Assembly: GCF_019357495.1 (NCBI RefSeq)
Contig: NZ_CP079110.1
Span: 124,001 to 188,000, forward strand
Length of the DNA stretch: 64,000 nt
Reading direction: 5' to 3'
DNA from: Nosocomiicoccus ampullae
GTDB lineage: Bacteria > Bacillota > Bacilli > Staphylococcales > Salinicoccaceae
A program made the position numbers and the translations under genes. Of the stretch, positions 44,132 through 57,562 are shown in pieces. The notes beneath the pieces are model-generated. The model made no database searches. It was not told where the DNA came from and saw nothing but the letters and a program-made list of their open reading frames with translations. Position 1 is the stretch's first letter. Every line of letters starts with the position of its first letter.

Positions 44132-44806
44132 ATGACAGAAAAAGTGATTAGACCAGAAAGAACTCTAAAGAATATTGTGCCCCTATCTTTTGGTGAAGAA
44201 GTTGGAAACAGTGTGAGTCACGGAGTTGCGATGTTGCTGTTTATCTTTTTACTACCATTTACTGCAGTATATATGTATGTGGATGGTGGAGCACTTCATG
44301 CAATTGGTGGTAGTATTTTCGTTATTTCAATAATTACGATGTTTCTATCATCGACGATTTACCATATTATGGCACCTGGAACGCACCATAAATATGTCAT
44401 GCGTCTCATTGACCACAGTTGTATTTACATTGCAATTGCAGGAACTTATACACCGGTTGCAATTAGTGTTATCGGTGGCTTTTGGGGGTATACGATTTTA
44501 ATCCTTCAGTGGAGCGCAGCGGTTTTAGGAGTATTGTATAAAACGTTAAGTCCAAGAGTTAGCCCTAAAATTAGTCTCGCGTTTTACCTCGTCATGGGAT
44601 GGATGATTTTACCCTTTCTACCGACGCTTTTATTTGATACAAATATTATGTTTATAATTATGCTCTCACTTGGGGGAGTGCTATATACAATCGGTGCATG
44701 GTTTTATGCACAAAAAGATAGAAAATACTTCCATATGATTTGGCATTTCTTCATTATTGCAGCAAGTGTTGCGCAGTATGTTGGAATTGTATTTTATATG
44801 ATTTAA
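44132..44806 (+). CDS. hemolysin III / PAQR-family membrane protein
   Basis: A 224-residue protein with seven helices. The conserved PAQR residues are visible: VGNSVSHGVAMLL (about 24-36), SSTIYHIMAPGTHHKYVMRLIDHSCIY split around about 69-95, and the C-terminal HMIWHFFIIAAS near 197, giving a Ser/His/Asp/His metal site. Such proteins may hydrolyse a membrane lipid or act in membrane homeostasis; the hemolysin label is historical. The ATG abuts the stop of the uridylyltransferase (TAAATG), so translation is coupled. Confidence 0.87.
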   Translation: MTEKVIRPERTLKNIVPLSFGEEVGNSVSHGVAMLLFIFLLPFTAVYMYVDGGALHAIGGSIFVISIITMFLSSTIYHIMAPGTHHKYVMRLIDHSCIYIAIAGTYTPVAISVIGGFWGYTILILQWSAAVLGVLYKTLSPRVSPKISLAFYLVMGWMILPFLPTLLFDTNIMFIIMLSLGGVLYTIGAWFYAQKDRKYFHMIWHFFIIAASVAQYVGIVFYMI

Positions 44807-44809
44807 ATT

Positions 44810-44834
44810 AAAATCCGACTTAGTTCGGATTTTA
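44810..44834 (+). terminator. Rho-independent terminator after the pdp operon
   Basis: Arms AAAATCCGAC and GTTCGGATTTT with a tiny loop. Confidence 0.75.
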
Positions 44835-44906
44835 TCTACATATTAGTATGTATTATTATGATAGTATGAAATTAAAATGAACAAAATATCGAGAGGGGAT
44901 CATTAA

Positions 44907-45953
44907 ATGATAACAGAATCAGAGGCGCGTCAAATTGTAGAAAACGTGAAAGATCCAATTCTTAACGTGCCAATTTCTGAAACGAATGGCATTGAGTCAT
45001 TAAAAATTATCGAAGATAAAGATCATGTCAGTTTAAAAATTTTAATTGGACGTCTAGGTGGACAAGAGCAACTAGACTTACAAATTAAAATTGTAAATAA
45101 ATTAAAAGAAGCAGGCGCTAAAAGTGTGGGGCTTCGTTTTGATGAATTACCAGAAGAAGAAATCAATAAACATAAAGCAACAATGGGTAATGAATATGAA
45201 AATCAATTTGATATGGAGAAAACAAAATTCATTTCTGTTGCATCTGGTAAAGGTGGCGTTGGTAAATCAACTGTTACGGTTAACCTAGCAGTAAAATTAC
45301 AAAAACTCGGTAAAAAAGTAGGGATTATCGACGCAGACATTTACGGATTCAGTGTTCCAGATATGATGGGTATTCGAACACAACCAGAAGTTAAAGATAA
45401 AAAAATCATTCCAGTCGAAAGATTCGGCGTACAAGTAATTTCAATGGGCTTCTTCGTTGAAGAAAACACACCTGTAATTTGGAGAGGTCCAATGCTTGGT
45501 AAAATGTTAACAAGCTTCTTTAAAGAAGTCGTGTGGGGTGACTTAGATTACTTAATCCTTGACTTACCACCTGGTACAGGGGATGTTGCGTTAGATGTAC
45601 ACCAAATGTTACCAGAAAGTAAAGAGATTATTGTTACAACGCCACATCCAACAGCAGCGTTTGTTGCAGCACGCGCAGGTGCAATGGCGAAACAAACAGA
45701 TCACGAGGTGCTCGGTGTCGTTGAAAACATGTCTTACTTTGAAAGTAAAGAGACAGGTAACAAAGAATATATCTTTGGTAAAGGTGGCGGACAAAAACTT
45801 GCAGACGAATTAAATGTCCCGCTACTTGGTCAAATCCCACTTGGACAACCAGATTTTGATGAAGATGATTTTGCACCGTCAGTATATCTTGAAGGTGAAA
45901 TTAGCGATCATTACGAAGAAATCGCAAAAAGAATTATTGAGGAAGAAGAATGA
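44907..45953 (+). CDS. mrp: Mrp/ApbC-type Fe-S carrier ATPase (SalA-like)
   Basis: A 348-residue P-loop protein. An N-terminal MIP18/DUF59 domain (about 1-90) precedes the deviant Walker A SGKGGVGKSTVTVNLA near 113, the Asp of IIDADIYGFSVP near 139 and LILDLPPGTGDVALD near 215. Mrp proteins carry or insert Fe-S clusters; in Bacillus subtilis the orthologue is also called SalA. The usual C-terminal CxxC is not evident here. GAGGGGATC precedes the ATG. The stop overlaps kbaA by 4 nt, conserving the Bacillus neighbourhood. Confidence 0.88.
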   Translation: MITESEARQIVENVKDPILNVPISETNGIESLKIIEDKDHVSLKILIGRLGGQEQLDLQIKIVNKLKEAGAKSVGLRFDELPEEEINKHKATMGNEYENQFDMEKTKFISVASGKGGVGKSTVTVNLAVKLQKLGKKVGIIDADIYGFSVPDMMGIRTQPEVKDKKIIPVERFGVQVISMGFFVEENTPVIWRGPMLGKMLTSFFKEVVWGDLDYLILDLPPGTGDVALDVHQMLPESKEIIVTTPHPTAAFVAARAGAMAKQTDHEVLGVVENMSYFESKETGNKEYIFGKGGGQKLADELNVPLLGQIPLGQPDFDEDDFAPSVYLEGEISDHYEEIAKRIIEEEE

Positions 45954-46585
45954 GTTCGAAATTCGTAGTAAGGTTTTACTTTACGACATTATTAATTGGT
46001 GTTGTAGTCGCAACAATTGTAAGTTTGTTTACAGAATATGAAAACGTAACGAGTCAATTATTTAGAGGTCACTTTGCAGAGTTCTTTGTAGGACTCGTAT
46101 GGATTATCGGTTATGGCTTGATTATTGCGACTGTAGCACAAGTGGTCTTTTATATATATCTATTTATAAACCCACTTGGCCTTGGAATATTTAGAAGTTT
46201 TTGGCCGTATGTTCAAATACTACTTATAATGTATGCGATATTCGATTTATTTTATTTACGATTTTTCAAAGTCGGTCGCGATCACGGCTCGACATTTGAA
46301 TTTATATGGATTCCTATAATAGTAGTAATCGTTGGATTTGTCATTGCGTACTTTAAAAATAAACAAGTGACAAACAAAAATGTATTTGTCCCATCATTAT
46401 TTTTTATGATATTTATGACATCTTTAACATTACTACCATTCATTTCCGTCGAAGATACAACATGGATTTACCGTTCAATTTTCACAGTACTCGTATTAAA
46501 TGCGTATCAATTACTCAGATTACCTAAATATATCGAAGCATCTAAAGAAGATAAAATTGCACGTGGTGTTACGAAGAGAAAATAA
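45950..46585 (+). CDS. kbaA: KbaA-like membrane protein
   Basis: A 211-residue protein with six predicted helices and the KbaA segments FYFTTLLIGVVVATIVSLF at about 9-27 and LVWIIGYGLIIATVAQVVFY near 48-67. In Bacillus subtilis KbaA activates the KinB sporulation kinase and lies next to salA, as here. This organism is probably a non-sporulating coccus, so the protein must have another, unknown role. It overlaps mrp by 4 nt and precedes the rRNA operon. Confidence 0.8.
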   Translation: MSSKFVVRFYFTTLLIGVVVATIVSLFTEYENVTSQLFRGHFAEFFVGLVWIIGYGLIIATVAQVVFYIYLFINPLGLGIFRSFWPYVQILLIMYAIFDLFYLRFFKVGRDHGSTFEFIWIPIIVVIVGFVIAYFKNKQVTNKNVFVPSLFFMIFMTSLTLLPFISVEDTTWIYRSIFTVLVLNAYQLLRLPKYIEASKEDKIARGVTKRK

Positions 46586-46590
46586 CGTAT

Positions 46591-46620
46591 AAGGTGAAGT
46601 AGATAACTACTTCACCTTTC
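46591..46620 (+). terminator. hairpin after kbaA, probable terminator
   Basis: Perfect 12-bp arms AAGGTGAAGTAG and CTACTTCACCTT with a 4-nt loop; the T-run is poor (TTCATAT). Confidence 0.55.
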
Positions 46621-46668
46621 ATATATTGTCGAGGATTTAAAATAATTATAAAAAAATATATAAAAGGC

Positions 46669-46794
46669 TTGACCATTTTTAAGGACCTTGCTATTATATA
46701 AAAGTCGTCGAAATCAAGCGACAACACTCACACGAAAAAAGAAATTAAAAAGTTTCAAATAAAACTTGCATTAATTTCCGCAACGTGCTATAGT
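46669..46794 (+). promoter_or_regulatory. tandem rRNA operon promoters P1 and P2
   Basis: P1: -35 TTGACC (46669-46674), 17 nt, -10 TATTAT (46692-46697). P2: -35 TTGCAT (46766-46771), 17 nt, -10 TATAGT (46789-46794). The spacing of about 97 nt between them fits tandem rrn promoters of Bacillales. Confidence 0.8.
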
Positions 46795-46831
46795 AGAAAA
46801 TGCGCTTCAGAGGAAGGGCAACAGAACATTG

Positions 46832-46855
46832 AAAACTGAATGACAATATGTCAAC
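46832..46855 (+). other. pre-16S processing stem, 5-prime strand
   Basis: AAAACTGAATGACAATATG and the following TCAAC pair with 48527-48549 (GTTGACATATTG then TATTCAGTTTT), one unpaired base. This is the long stem that brings the ends of 16S together for RNase III-type cutting. Confidence 0.75.
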
Positions 46856-46950
46856 GTTAATTCCGATAAATAGGTTACTTTTAAATGAAGAAGTAACACA
46901 ACTAGAGCGACTAGTATAAAACGCGATAAAAGAGCTAGAGAACTCTTAAT

Positions 46951-48511
<1,561 letters not shown>

Positions 48512-48526
48512 ATAATGGAACGGAAA

Positions 48527-48549
48527 GTTGACATATTGTATTCAGTTTT
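48527..48549 (+). other. pre-16S processing stem, 3-prime strand
   Basis: Complement of 46832-46855; the two together enclose the 16S gene. Confidence 0.75.
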
Positions 48550-48575
48550 GAGTGTTATCACTCATCAGTACATTG

Positions 48576-48593
48576 AAAACCAAATAGAAGCAA
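48576..48593 (+). other. pre-23S processing stem, 5-prime strand
   Basis: AAAACCAAATAGAAGCAA is the perfect complement of TTGCTTCTATTTGGTTTT at 51589-51606, enclosing the 23S gene. The 16S-23S spacer of about 190 nt holds no tRNA. Confidence 0.8.
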
Positions 48594-48694
48594 AGATTAT
48601 ATATAAAAATATGATTTCAAGCGTAGAAACCGAGAACGACAAGTTCAAAATACACGCGCGATAGAGTAGAGATACTCTCTCACAAATTCATTAC

Positions 48695-51563
<2,869 letters not shown>

Positions 51564-51588
51564 ATATGATAAAGCGTGTATCTACGAA

Positions 51589-51606
51589 TTGCTTCTATTT
51601 GGTTTT
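51589..51606 (+). other. pre-23S processing stem, 3-prime strand
   Basis: Perfect complement of 48576-48593. Confidence 0.8.
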
Positions 51607-51615
51607 GAGTGTATT

Positions 51616-51730
51616 GTCTAGTGACGATAGCGGAGAGGCCACACCTGTTCCCATGCCGAACACAGTAGTTAAGCTCTCCAGCGCCGATGGTAGTTCGGTT
51701 TGCCCGTGCTAGAGTAGGACGTCGCTAGGC
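51616..51730 (+). rRNA. rrf: 5S ribosomal RNA
   Basis: About 115 nt with GTGACGATAGCGGAGAGGCC near the start, CCATGCCGAACACAG in the middle and GTAGGACGTCGC near the end. The terminal TCTAG and CTAGG regions can pair. Ends are approximate. Confidence 0.92.
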
Positions 51731-51747
51731 TTACATTTTAATATTAT

Positions 51748-51819
51748 TCCGCAGTAGCTCAGTGGTAGAGCTATCGGCTGTTAACCGATCGGTCGTAAGT
51801 TCGAATCTTACCTGCGGAG
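51748..51819 (+). tRNA. tRNA-Asn (GTT)
   Basis: Cloverleaf with acceptor TCCGCAG/CTGCGGA, anticodon loop CTGTTAA and T-loop TTCGAAT. First of six tRNAs after 5S. Confidence 0.95.
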
Positions 51820-51826
51820 CTTTTAT

Positions 51827-51898
51827 GGCCCCTTGGTCAAGCGGTTAAGACACCGCCCTTTCACGGCGGTAACACGGGTTCGAGTCCCGTAGGGGTCA
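51827..51898 (+). tRNA. tRNA-Glu (TTC)
   Basis: Acceptor starts GGCCCCT and closes AGGGGTC, anticodon loop CTTTCAC, T-loop TTCGAGT. No CCA is encoded. Confidence 0.95.
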
Positions 51899-51921
51899 CT
51901 TTTTTATACAATAAAATCTTC

Positions 51922-51994
51922 GGAGAATTAGCTCAGCTGGGAGAGCACCTGCCTTACAAGCAGGGGGTCGGTGGTTCGAGCCCGCCATTCTCCA
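51922..51994 (+). tRNA. tRNA-Val (TAC)
   Basis: Acceptor GGAGAAT/ATTCTCC, anticodon loop CTTACAA, T-loop TTCGAGC. Confidence 0.95.
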
Positions 51995-52003
51995 TTTTTT
52001 TAT

Positions 52004-52084
52004 GGAAGGGTAGCGAAGTGGCTAAACGCGGCGGACTGTAAATCCGCTCCTTCGGGTTCGGCAGTTCGAATCTGCCCCCTTCCA
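52004..52084 (+). tRNA. tRNA-Tyr (GTA)
   Basis: Acceptor GGAAGGG/CCCTTCC, anticodon loop CTGTAAA and a long variable arm (CTCCTTCGGGTTCG), as expected for tRNA-Tyr. Confidence 0.95.
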
Positions 52085-52094
52085 CCATTAATAT

Positions 52095-52166
52095 TGGCCT
52101 GTAGCCAAGCGGTAAGGCAACGGATTTTGGCTCCGTCATGCAAAGGTTCGAATCCTTTCAGGCCAG
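52095..52166 (+). tRNA. tRNA-Gln (TTG)
   Basis: Acceptor TGGCCTG/CAGGCCA, anticodon loop TTTTGGC, T-loop TTCGAAT. Confidence 0.95.
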
Positions 52167-52169
52167 TAT

Positions 52170-52242
52170 GAGCCGTTAGCTCAGTCGGTAGAGCATCTGA
52201 CTTTTAATCAGAGGGTCACAGGTTCGATTCCTGTACGGCTCA
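52170..52242 (+). tRNA. tRNA-Lys (TTT)
   Basis: Acceptor GAGCCGT/ACGGCTC, anticodon loop CTTTTAA, T-loop TTCGATT. Last tRNA of the operon. Confidence 0.95.
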
Positions 52243-52247
52243 CTATT

Positions 52248-52275
52248 AGCACTAGCAAAAGCTAGTGCTTTTTTT
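52248..52275 (+). terminator. terminator of the rRNA-tRNA operon
   Basis: Perfect arms AGCACTAGC and GCTAGTGCT with an AAAA loop and seven T, 5 nt after tRNA-Lys. Confidence 0.92.
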
Positions 52276-52323
52276 ATTGTTTTTATTAATTATTTATTCA
52301 TGAAAACGGGTTTATTTACATAT

Positions 52324-52362
52324 TGTAAACGCTATCTTAGTAATATACACTGAATGTATAAT
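52324..52362 (+). promoter_or_regulatory. cre site and promoter region of arginase
   Basis: TGTAAACGCTATCT at 52324-52337 fits the cre consensus TGWAARCGYTWWCW fully. A -10 TATAAT lies at 52357-52362, 22 nt before the start codon; no good -35 is seen, as with activator-dependent promoters. Catabolite control of arginase by CcpA is known in staphylococci. Confidence 0.65.
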
Positions 52363-52383
52363 AATTTTTAAGGAGTGTTATAC

Positions 52384-53292
52384 ATGGGGTTAGAGATTGA
52401 TCTAATTGGGGCAACAACTGCCTTTGGTCAAGGCAAGCCAGGAGTGTCATTTGGACCAGACGCATTAAGAATGGCTGGAATTGTTGGAATGTTATCTAAA
52501 AATGGACATAATGTTTTAGATAAAGGAAATGTATCTGGTAAGTATGCCCATAATTTCGAAAAAAATGATGTTTCAATAACTGATGATTTAAAGAACTTAG
52601 AAGAAGTTCTTGATTATTCTGAGAAACTTGCTAAATTAACTTCAAATTCTATAGAAAACAATCATTTCCCACTAACAATTGGTGGTGATCATTCGTTAGC
52701 CCTTGGTAGTTTATCTGGTATTGCGCCACATTATAAAGATTTAGGTGTCATTTGGTTAGATGCGCATGGTGATTTAAATACAGCTGAAACTTCACCGAGT
52801 GGTAATATTCATGGTATGATCTTAGCGCAGTTACTCGGTATCGGAAATGACAAGTTAACGTCAATTAACGGCTATCAAACTAAACTAAAAGCTGAAAACA
52901 TTGTTTTAATAGGTGTAAGAGACTTAGACGATGGTGAAAAAGAGTTAATTAAAGAAAAAAATATTTTAACATTCTCTATGAGTGATGTTAGAGAACTTGG
53001 CTTAAACGAAGTGCTTAGAAGGACGCTAAAGCATCTAGAGCATACAGATGGGCTTCATTTATCATTTGACGTAGATTCAATCGATCCAATGGAAGTAAAA
53101 GGGACAGGGACAAAGGTACCTGGAGGATTATTTACTTCTGAAGTGATTATGTTTATGGAAGAACTAAGTAAAAAAGATAAATTAACATCTATGGATTTAG
53201 TAGAAGTAAATCCATTACTCGATGATCAGAATAAGACAGCAGAAACAGCAGTATGGATAACTGAATACTTATTTGGTAAACGAACAAGATAA
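52384..53292 (+). CDS. rocF: arginase
   Basis: A 302-residue enzyme converting arginine to ornithine and urea. Mn-binding motifs are GGDHSLALGS (about 99-108), DAHGDLNTAE (about 123-132, the DxHxD) and SFDVDSIDP (about 223-231). The ATG at 52384 has AAGGAG 8 nt upstream. It is a single gene with terminator, lying between the tRNA cluster and the cdaA operon as in staphylococci. Confidence 0.92.
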   Translation: MGLEIDLIGATTAFGQGKPGVSFGPDALRMAGIVGMLSKNGHNVLDKGNVSGKYAHNFEKNDVSITDDLKNLEEVLDYSEKLAKLTSNSIENNHFPLTIGGDHSLALGSLSGIAPHYKDLGVIWLDAHGDLNTAETSPSGNIHGMILAQLLGIGNDKLTSINGYQTKLKAENIVLIGVRDLDDGEKELIKEKNILTFSMSDVRELGLNEVLRRTLKHLEHTDGLHLSFDVDSIDPMEVKGTGTKVPGGLFTSEVIMFMEELSKKDKLTSMDLVEVNPLLDDQNKTAETAVWITEYLFGKRTR

Positions 53293-53318
53293 ACTAGCGC
53301 AACTGTCGCTAGTTTTTT
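53292..53318 (+). terminator. Rho-independent terminator after rocF
   Basis: Arms AACTAGCG and CGCTAGTT with a 7-nt loop and six T. Confidence 0.85.
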
Positions 53319-53392
53319 AACGTCATTTAACTTTGTTGCATTTTGTTATAAAAAGGTTCATAATTTATAAGAGTAAAGTGAGAGGTGCAGCA

Positions 53393-54331
53393 ATGATAGG
53401 GAGAAGAATTAAAGAGTTAAGAAATAGTCAAAAACTTACTCAAAAAGAATTATCTGATGGCATCGTATCTAGAACGTACTTAAGTTTAATTGAAAAAGGA
53501 TCGGTACAGCCTTCAAATAATGTTTTAGTTAAACTGAGTAAACGTTTAGGTGTCAGCGTCAATGACCTAATGGTAGAAAGTCAAAACTATCAGTATAGTG
53601 ACATCGATATGAGCCGTGAGATAATTTTTTATGAGAATAAAGTAAAAAATAAAGAGTATGATGTTATTTCTGATTTTATAGAAGAACGGTTTGAAGAGAA
53701 AGAAGATATTCAAAAAATTGACCTAGCGAGAATTTATTTAATTTATAGTGAGTATTATATAAATACCTCACACTATAAAACAGGTAAAGATTATTTAACA
53801 CGTGCTGAAAATATTCTTCTAAAAATGCCGATTAATGATTATTATATTCGTTATACGATATTACTCAGCAATATTCACTTAAAAGATGATGATGTAGATA
53901 GTGCATTAGACGTATTAGAGCGAGCAAAAACTGAAATTTCATATACTAATCAGTTTCAGTTAGAGATGATTCAAATCTTATATTTAATGACAAAGGCATA
54001 TTTTAAAAAAGCGCAGTATTACACTGTGATTCGCCTTACTAATGAACTTGAAAAATTAAGTCGACAACTACAACTCGACTATAAAGTAAATAAAGTACGG
54101 TATATGAAGAGTATCAGCCTATATCATGAAAAGAAATTTGATACACTAGAGTTACTTACAGAAAATCATAACGAAATATACGATAAAGTATTATATACGT
54201 ATTGTTTAATCGTAAAAGGAGACGTGAAAAGTGCACGTCAAGTTTACGAAACAATCGAGCCGACACGTCGATATGAAGCGCTCAACGAGATTATTGATGA
54301 TTTAAATGAGCGTTTTAGTTCGATTATGTAG
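53393..54331 (+). CDS. XRE-family regulator with TPR-like domain
   Basis: A 312-residue protein. Residues 1-65 are an XRE helix-turn-helix (RRIKELRNSQKLTQKELSDG then SRTYLSLIEKG). The remainder is all-helical with TPR-like repeats (for example SEYYINTSHYKTGKDYLTRA and SNIHLKDDDVDSALDVLERA), the Rgg/PlcR/PrgX-type layout in which the repeats can bind a peptide. No partner peptide gene is obvious nearby. The ATG at 53393 follows GAGAGGTG; longer starts lack a ribosome site. The gene ends 16 nt before cdaA and may be co-transcribed with it. Confidence 0.8.
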   Translation: MIGRRIKELRNSQKLTQKELSDGIVSRTYLSLIEKGSVQPSNNVLVKLSKRLGVSVNDLMVESQNYQYSDIDMSREIIFYENKVKNKEYDVISDFIEERFEEKEDIQKIDLARIYLIYSEYYINTSHYKTGKDYLTRAENILLKMPINDYYIRYTILLSNIHLKDDDVDSALDVLERAKTEISYTNQFQLEMIQILYLMTKAYFKKAQYYTVIRLTNELEKLSRQLQLDYKVNKVRYMKSISLYHEKKFDTLELLTENHNEIYDKVLYTYCLIVKGDVKSARQVYETIEPTRRYEALNEIIDDLNERFSSIM

Positions 54332-54347
54332 AGAGGAACGAATCGAA

Positions 54348-55169
54348 ATGCTTCTAGGAAAATTGTTTGAAGAAACAACGACATTGCATTTAATCACGAG
54401 TATCGTGGATTTATTAATTGTATGGTTTGTATTCTATCAATTAATTAATGTGATTAAAGGAACAAAAGCGATACAGCTTATCAAAGGTATATTTTTCATA
54501 ATTATCGGTCGAGCAGTCAGTGATTTCTTGGATCTCACGACGACGACGCAAATTTTTGACTTAGTATTACAATGGGGATTCTTAGCAGTGATTGTAATAT
54601 TCCAACCCGAGTTACGACGCGCACTCGAACAACTTGGTAGAGGAAGAATATTTAAAAAGTCAGCAGTGAATAAAGAAGATGAATTACAAAAATATCGTGA
54701 AGAAATGATTACTGCGGTGAAATATATGGCTAAACGTAGAATCGGTGCCCTTATTGTATTTGAACGTGAAACGGGCTTAAAAGACTACATTGAAACAGGT
54801 ACGCCAATGCATGCAGATTTAACATCAGGATTACTTATTAACGTATTCGTGCCAAATACTCCACTTCACGATGGTGCGATGATTATCCAAGGAGATAAAA
54901 TAATTACAGCAGGAAGTTATTTGCCACTTTCAGAGAGTAATAAAATCAGCAAAGATCTTGGAACAAGACACCGAGCAGCTGTTGGTATTTCCGAAGTAAC
55001 AGATGCATTTACAGTTGTTATTTCAGAAGAAACGGGAGATATTTCTACGACAATTAATAGTAAACTAAATAAAAGTATCTCACTCGAAGATCTTGAAGAA
55101 GAACTAAAAGACTATTGGCAAATCACGAATAATAAAAAAGAAGGGGGTGGCCTATTTGCTAGAAAGTAA
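54348..55169 (+). CDS. cdaA: diadenylate cyclase CdaA
   Basis: A 273-residue membrane enzyme making c-di-AMP from two ATP. Three N-terminal helices (about 12-85) precede the DAC domain with the DGA motif (LHDGAMII near 172) and RHR motif (GTRHRAAVGIS near 204). The ATG at 54348 has GAGGAAC upstream. It is first in the conserved cdaA-cdaR-glmM operon, which ties c-di-AMP (potassium and wall homeostasis) to peptidoglycan precursor supply. Confidence 0.93.
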   Translation: MLLGKLFEETTTLHLITSIVDLLIVWFVFYQLINVIKGTKAIQLIKGIFFIIIGRAVSDFLDLTTTTQIFDLVLQWGFLAVIVIFQPELRRALEQLGRGRIFKKSAVNKEDELQKYREEMITAVKYMAKRRIGALIVFERETGLKDYIETGTPMHADLTSGLLINVFVPNTPLHDGAMIIQGDKIITAGSYLPLSESNKISKDLGTRHRAAVGISEVTDAFTVVISEETGDISTTINSKLNKSISLEDLEEELKDYWQITNNKKEGGGLFARK

Positions 55170-56094
55170 ACCAGGTATCCTCATCGTGTCACTATTACTT
55201 GCTTTATTTATGTTTGCGAGCGCAAATAAAATATTTGAAGATTTTAATCTGTTTGGAGAAAATTCTGGAAAAGATAATGTAACGATAGAAAACGTGCCAG
55301 TGAATGTTAAATATGACGAAGATAATTTATTCGTCAGTGGTGCACAAGAAAGTGTACAAGTGAATTTATCTGGCCCACCTTCAAAAATTAAACAACTACA
55401 AACGACACAAGATTTTACTGTAGAATTAGATTTAACAAATTATGAACTTGGTGAATATGAAGTAGATTATGATGTCAAAGGGTTACCAGAAAATGTTACT
55501 GCGACTCCGTTACCTAAAAAAACGACGGTTTCAATTCAAAATGTAGTGGAACAAACTTTTGAAGTACAAGCAGAAGTAAATGAAAGCCGGATGTCTTCAA
55601 AATATACAATCGATTCTATTCAGACAGATCCTAAAGTCGTCACTATACGCGGCGGAGAAGATGATATGGCACGTATACAATACGTACGTGCGATGATTTC
55701 AGGAACAGAAAAAATTACTGAATCCATTACGGAAAATACGGATGTTAGTGTCTTTGATGGACAATATAACAAGTTAGACGTTATTATAGAGCCTAGTAAA
55801 GTTGATGTGAGTATCAATGTTGAAGAAAATAAAAAAGAAGTCCCACTATACTTGAATACGATTGGTGAGTTGGAGTCAGATTATCAACTTGATGGTGCGA
55901 AGTTAAAAGAAGATACAATCACAATATACGGTGAACAAAGCGTACTTGACGAAATTAATGAAGTATACGCAGATTTAGATTTAAAAGATGTTGGGGAGTC
56001 TGGTAGTTTTAATACACAATTAAACTTACCGAATAATATATCTAAAACAGAACCAACAAATGTGAAAGCTGAAGTAAAAATTAGTAAAAAGTAG
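55156..56094 (+). CDS. cdaR: YbbR-domain regulator CdaR
   Basis: A 312-residue protein with one N-terminal helix (about 7-22) and extracellular YbbR repeats (for example VNLSGPPSKIKQLQTTQDF and IEPSKVDVSINVEE), about four in number. It binds CdaA in the membrane and modulates its activity. TTG 55156 is the likely start (AGGGGGTGG upstream, LESKPG matching known CdaR starts); GTG 55147 lies in the ribosome site. It overlaps the cdaA end by 14 nt. Confidence 0.88.
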   Translation: MLESKPGILIVSLLLALFMFASANKIFEDFNLFGENSGKDNVTIENVPVNVKYDEDNLFVSGAQESVQVNLSGPPSKIKQLQTTQDFTVELDLTNYELGEYEVDYDVKGLPENVTATPLPKKTTVSIQNVVEQTFEVQAEVNESRMSSKYTIDSIQTDPKVVTIRGGEDDMARIQYVRAMISGTEKITESITENTDVSVFDGQYNKLDVIIEPSKVDVSINVEENKKEVPLYLNTIGELESDYQLDGAKLKEDTITIYGEQSVLDEINEVYADLDLKDVGESGSFNTQLNLPNNISKTEPTNVKAEVKISKK

Positions 56095-56103
56095 GAGTTA
56101 ATT

Positions 56104-57450
56104 ATGGGAAAGTATTTTGGAACAGATGGCGTTAGAGGTATAGCAAACGACTTTTTAACACCAGAATTAGCATTTAAACTTGGACGTATCGGTGGATCGG
56201 TTTTATTAGATGAAATTAATGAAGAAAGACCACGCGTCTTAATCGGAAGAGATACACGTATCTCAGGTGAAATGTTAGAGTCGGCATTAATTGCAGGGTT
56301 ATTATCGATTGGTGCTGAAGTCATTCGACTCGGTGTGATTTCAACACCAGGTGTTGCATACCTTACAAAAGATATGGAAGCAGATTTAGGTGTAATGATT
56401 TCTGCGTCACATAACCCAGTTGAAGACAATGGTATTAAATTTTTCAAAAACGATGGTTTTAAATTAGACGATGAAACTGAAGAGAAAATCGAACGCCTAT
56501 TAGAGACAGATGAAACACTTCCACGCCCAACAGGTGTTGAGGTTGGATTCATTACAGACTTCTTTGAAGGCGGTCAAAAATATCTAAGCCATTTAAAATC
56601 AACGATTGACGGTGATTTACTTGACCAGCATATCGTTCTTGATGGTGCACACGGTGCGACATACTCACTTGCACCATACTTATTTGGTGATTTAGAGGCA
56701 GATGTTGTAACAATTGGATGTAATCCAGACGGTACAAACATTAACGATGGCTTCGGATCGACGCATCCAGAAAAGCTTCAAGAAAAAGTATTAGAAGTTG
56801 AAGCGGACTTTGGGTTAGCATTTGACGGTGATGGTGACCGTTTAATTGCGGTTGACGACAAAGGTGAAATCGTCGACGGTGATAGGATTATGTATATTCT
56901 TGCAAAAGACCTAAAAGAAAATGGTCTTTTAAATGAAGACATGGTTGTAAGTACAGTAATGAGTAACTTAGGATTCTACCAAGCGTTAGAAAAAATCGAT
57001 ATCAAAAGTGATAAAACAAAAGTCGGAGACCGCTACGTCGTTGAAGAAATGAAAGCACATAACTACAACCTAGGTGGAGAACAGTCTGGACATATTATTA
57101 TGTTAGATCACAACACAACTGGTGATGGATTACTTACAGGTATCCACTTAGCACATATCATTAAAAAGAGTGGTAAAAAATTAAGCGAGCTTCATAGCGA
57201 AATGAAAAAGTTCCCTCAAGAACTCGTGAATGTAAAAGTAGAAGATAAGTATCACGTCACAGATAACGAAAAAGTAAAGGAAATTATGGCTGAAGTTCAA
57301 GAAGAAATGGCAGGAAACGGTCGTATATTAGTGCGAGCTTCAGGAACAGAACCACTCGTTAGAGTAATGGTAGAAGCTGAAACAGAAGAGAAAGCAAAAG
57401 AATTCGCAACAAGAATTGCTGAAGTTGTTGAAAAAGAAATGGGATTATAA
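56104..57450 (+). CDS. glmM: phosphoglucosamine mutase
   Basis: A 448-residue alpha-D-phosphohexomutase converting glucosamine-6-phosphate to glucosamine-1-phosphate. Motifs are the N-terminal [13 protein letters not shown], the phosphoserine loop [11 protein letters not shown] with Ser near 101, the metal loop [11 protein letters not shown] near 241, GEQSGHII near 327 and the phosphate-binding [12 protein letters not shown] near 404. It lies 9 nt after cdaR behind TAGGAG and closes the operon. Confidence 0.95.
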   Translation: MGKYFGTDGVRGIANDFLTPELAFKLGRIGGSVLLDEINEERPRVLIGRDTRISGEMLESALIAGLLSIGAEVIRLGVISTPGVAYLTKDMEADLGVMISASHNPVEDNGIKFFKNDGFKLDDETEEKIERLLETDETLPRPTGVEVGFITDFFEGGQKYLSHLKSTIDGDLLDQHIVLDGAHGATYSLAPYLFGDLEADVVTIGCNPDGTNINDGFGSTHPEKLQEKVLEVEADFGLAFDGDGDRLIAVDDKGEIVDGDRIMYILAKDLKENGLLNEDMVVSTVMSNLGFYQALEKIDIKSDKTKVGDRYVVEEMKAHNYNLGGEQSGHIIMLDHNTTGDGLLTGIHLAHIIKKSGKKLSELHSEMKKFPQELVNVKVEDKYHVTDNEKVKEIMAEVQEEMAGNGRILVRASGTEPLVRVMVEAETEEKAKEFATRIAEVVEKEMGL

Positions 57451-57456
57451 TTTTTA

Positions 57457-57487
57457 GAGCACTATTTAAGAATAGTGCTCTTTTTTT
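57457..57487 (+). terminator. Rho-independent terminator after glmM
   Basis: Perfect arms GAGCACTATT and AATAGTGCTC with a 4-nt loop and seven T. Confidence 0.92.
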
Positions 57488-57562
57488 ATTTTTTAAAATA
57501 CTTGTTGAAAAATTGAAGAATTCTAGCATAGGTATGTGTAACACATATTTAGGAGGAATATT

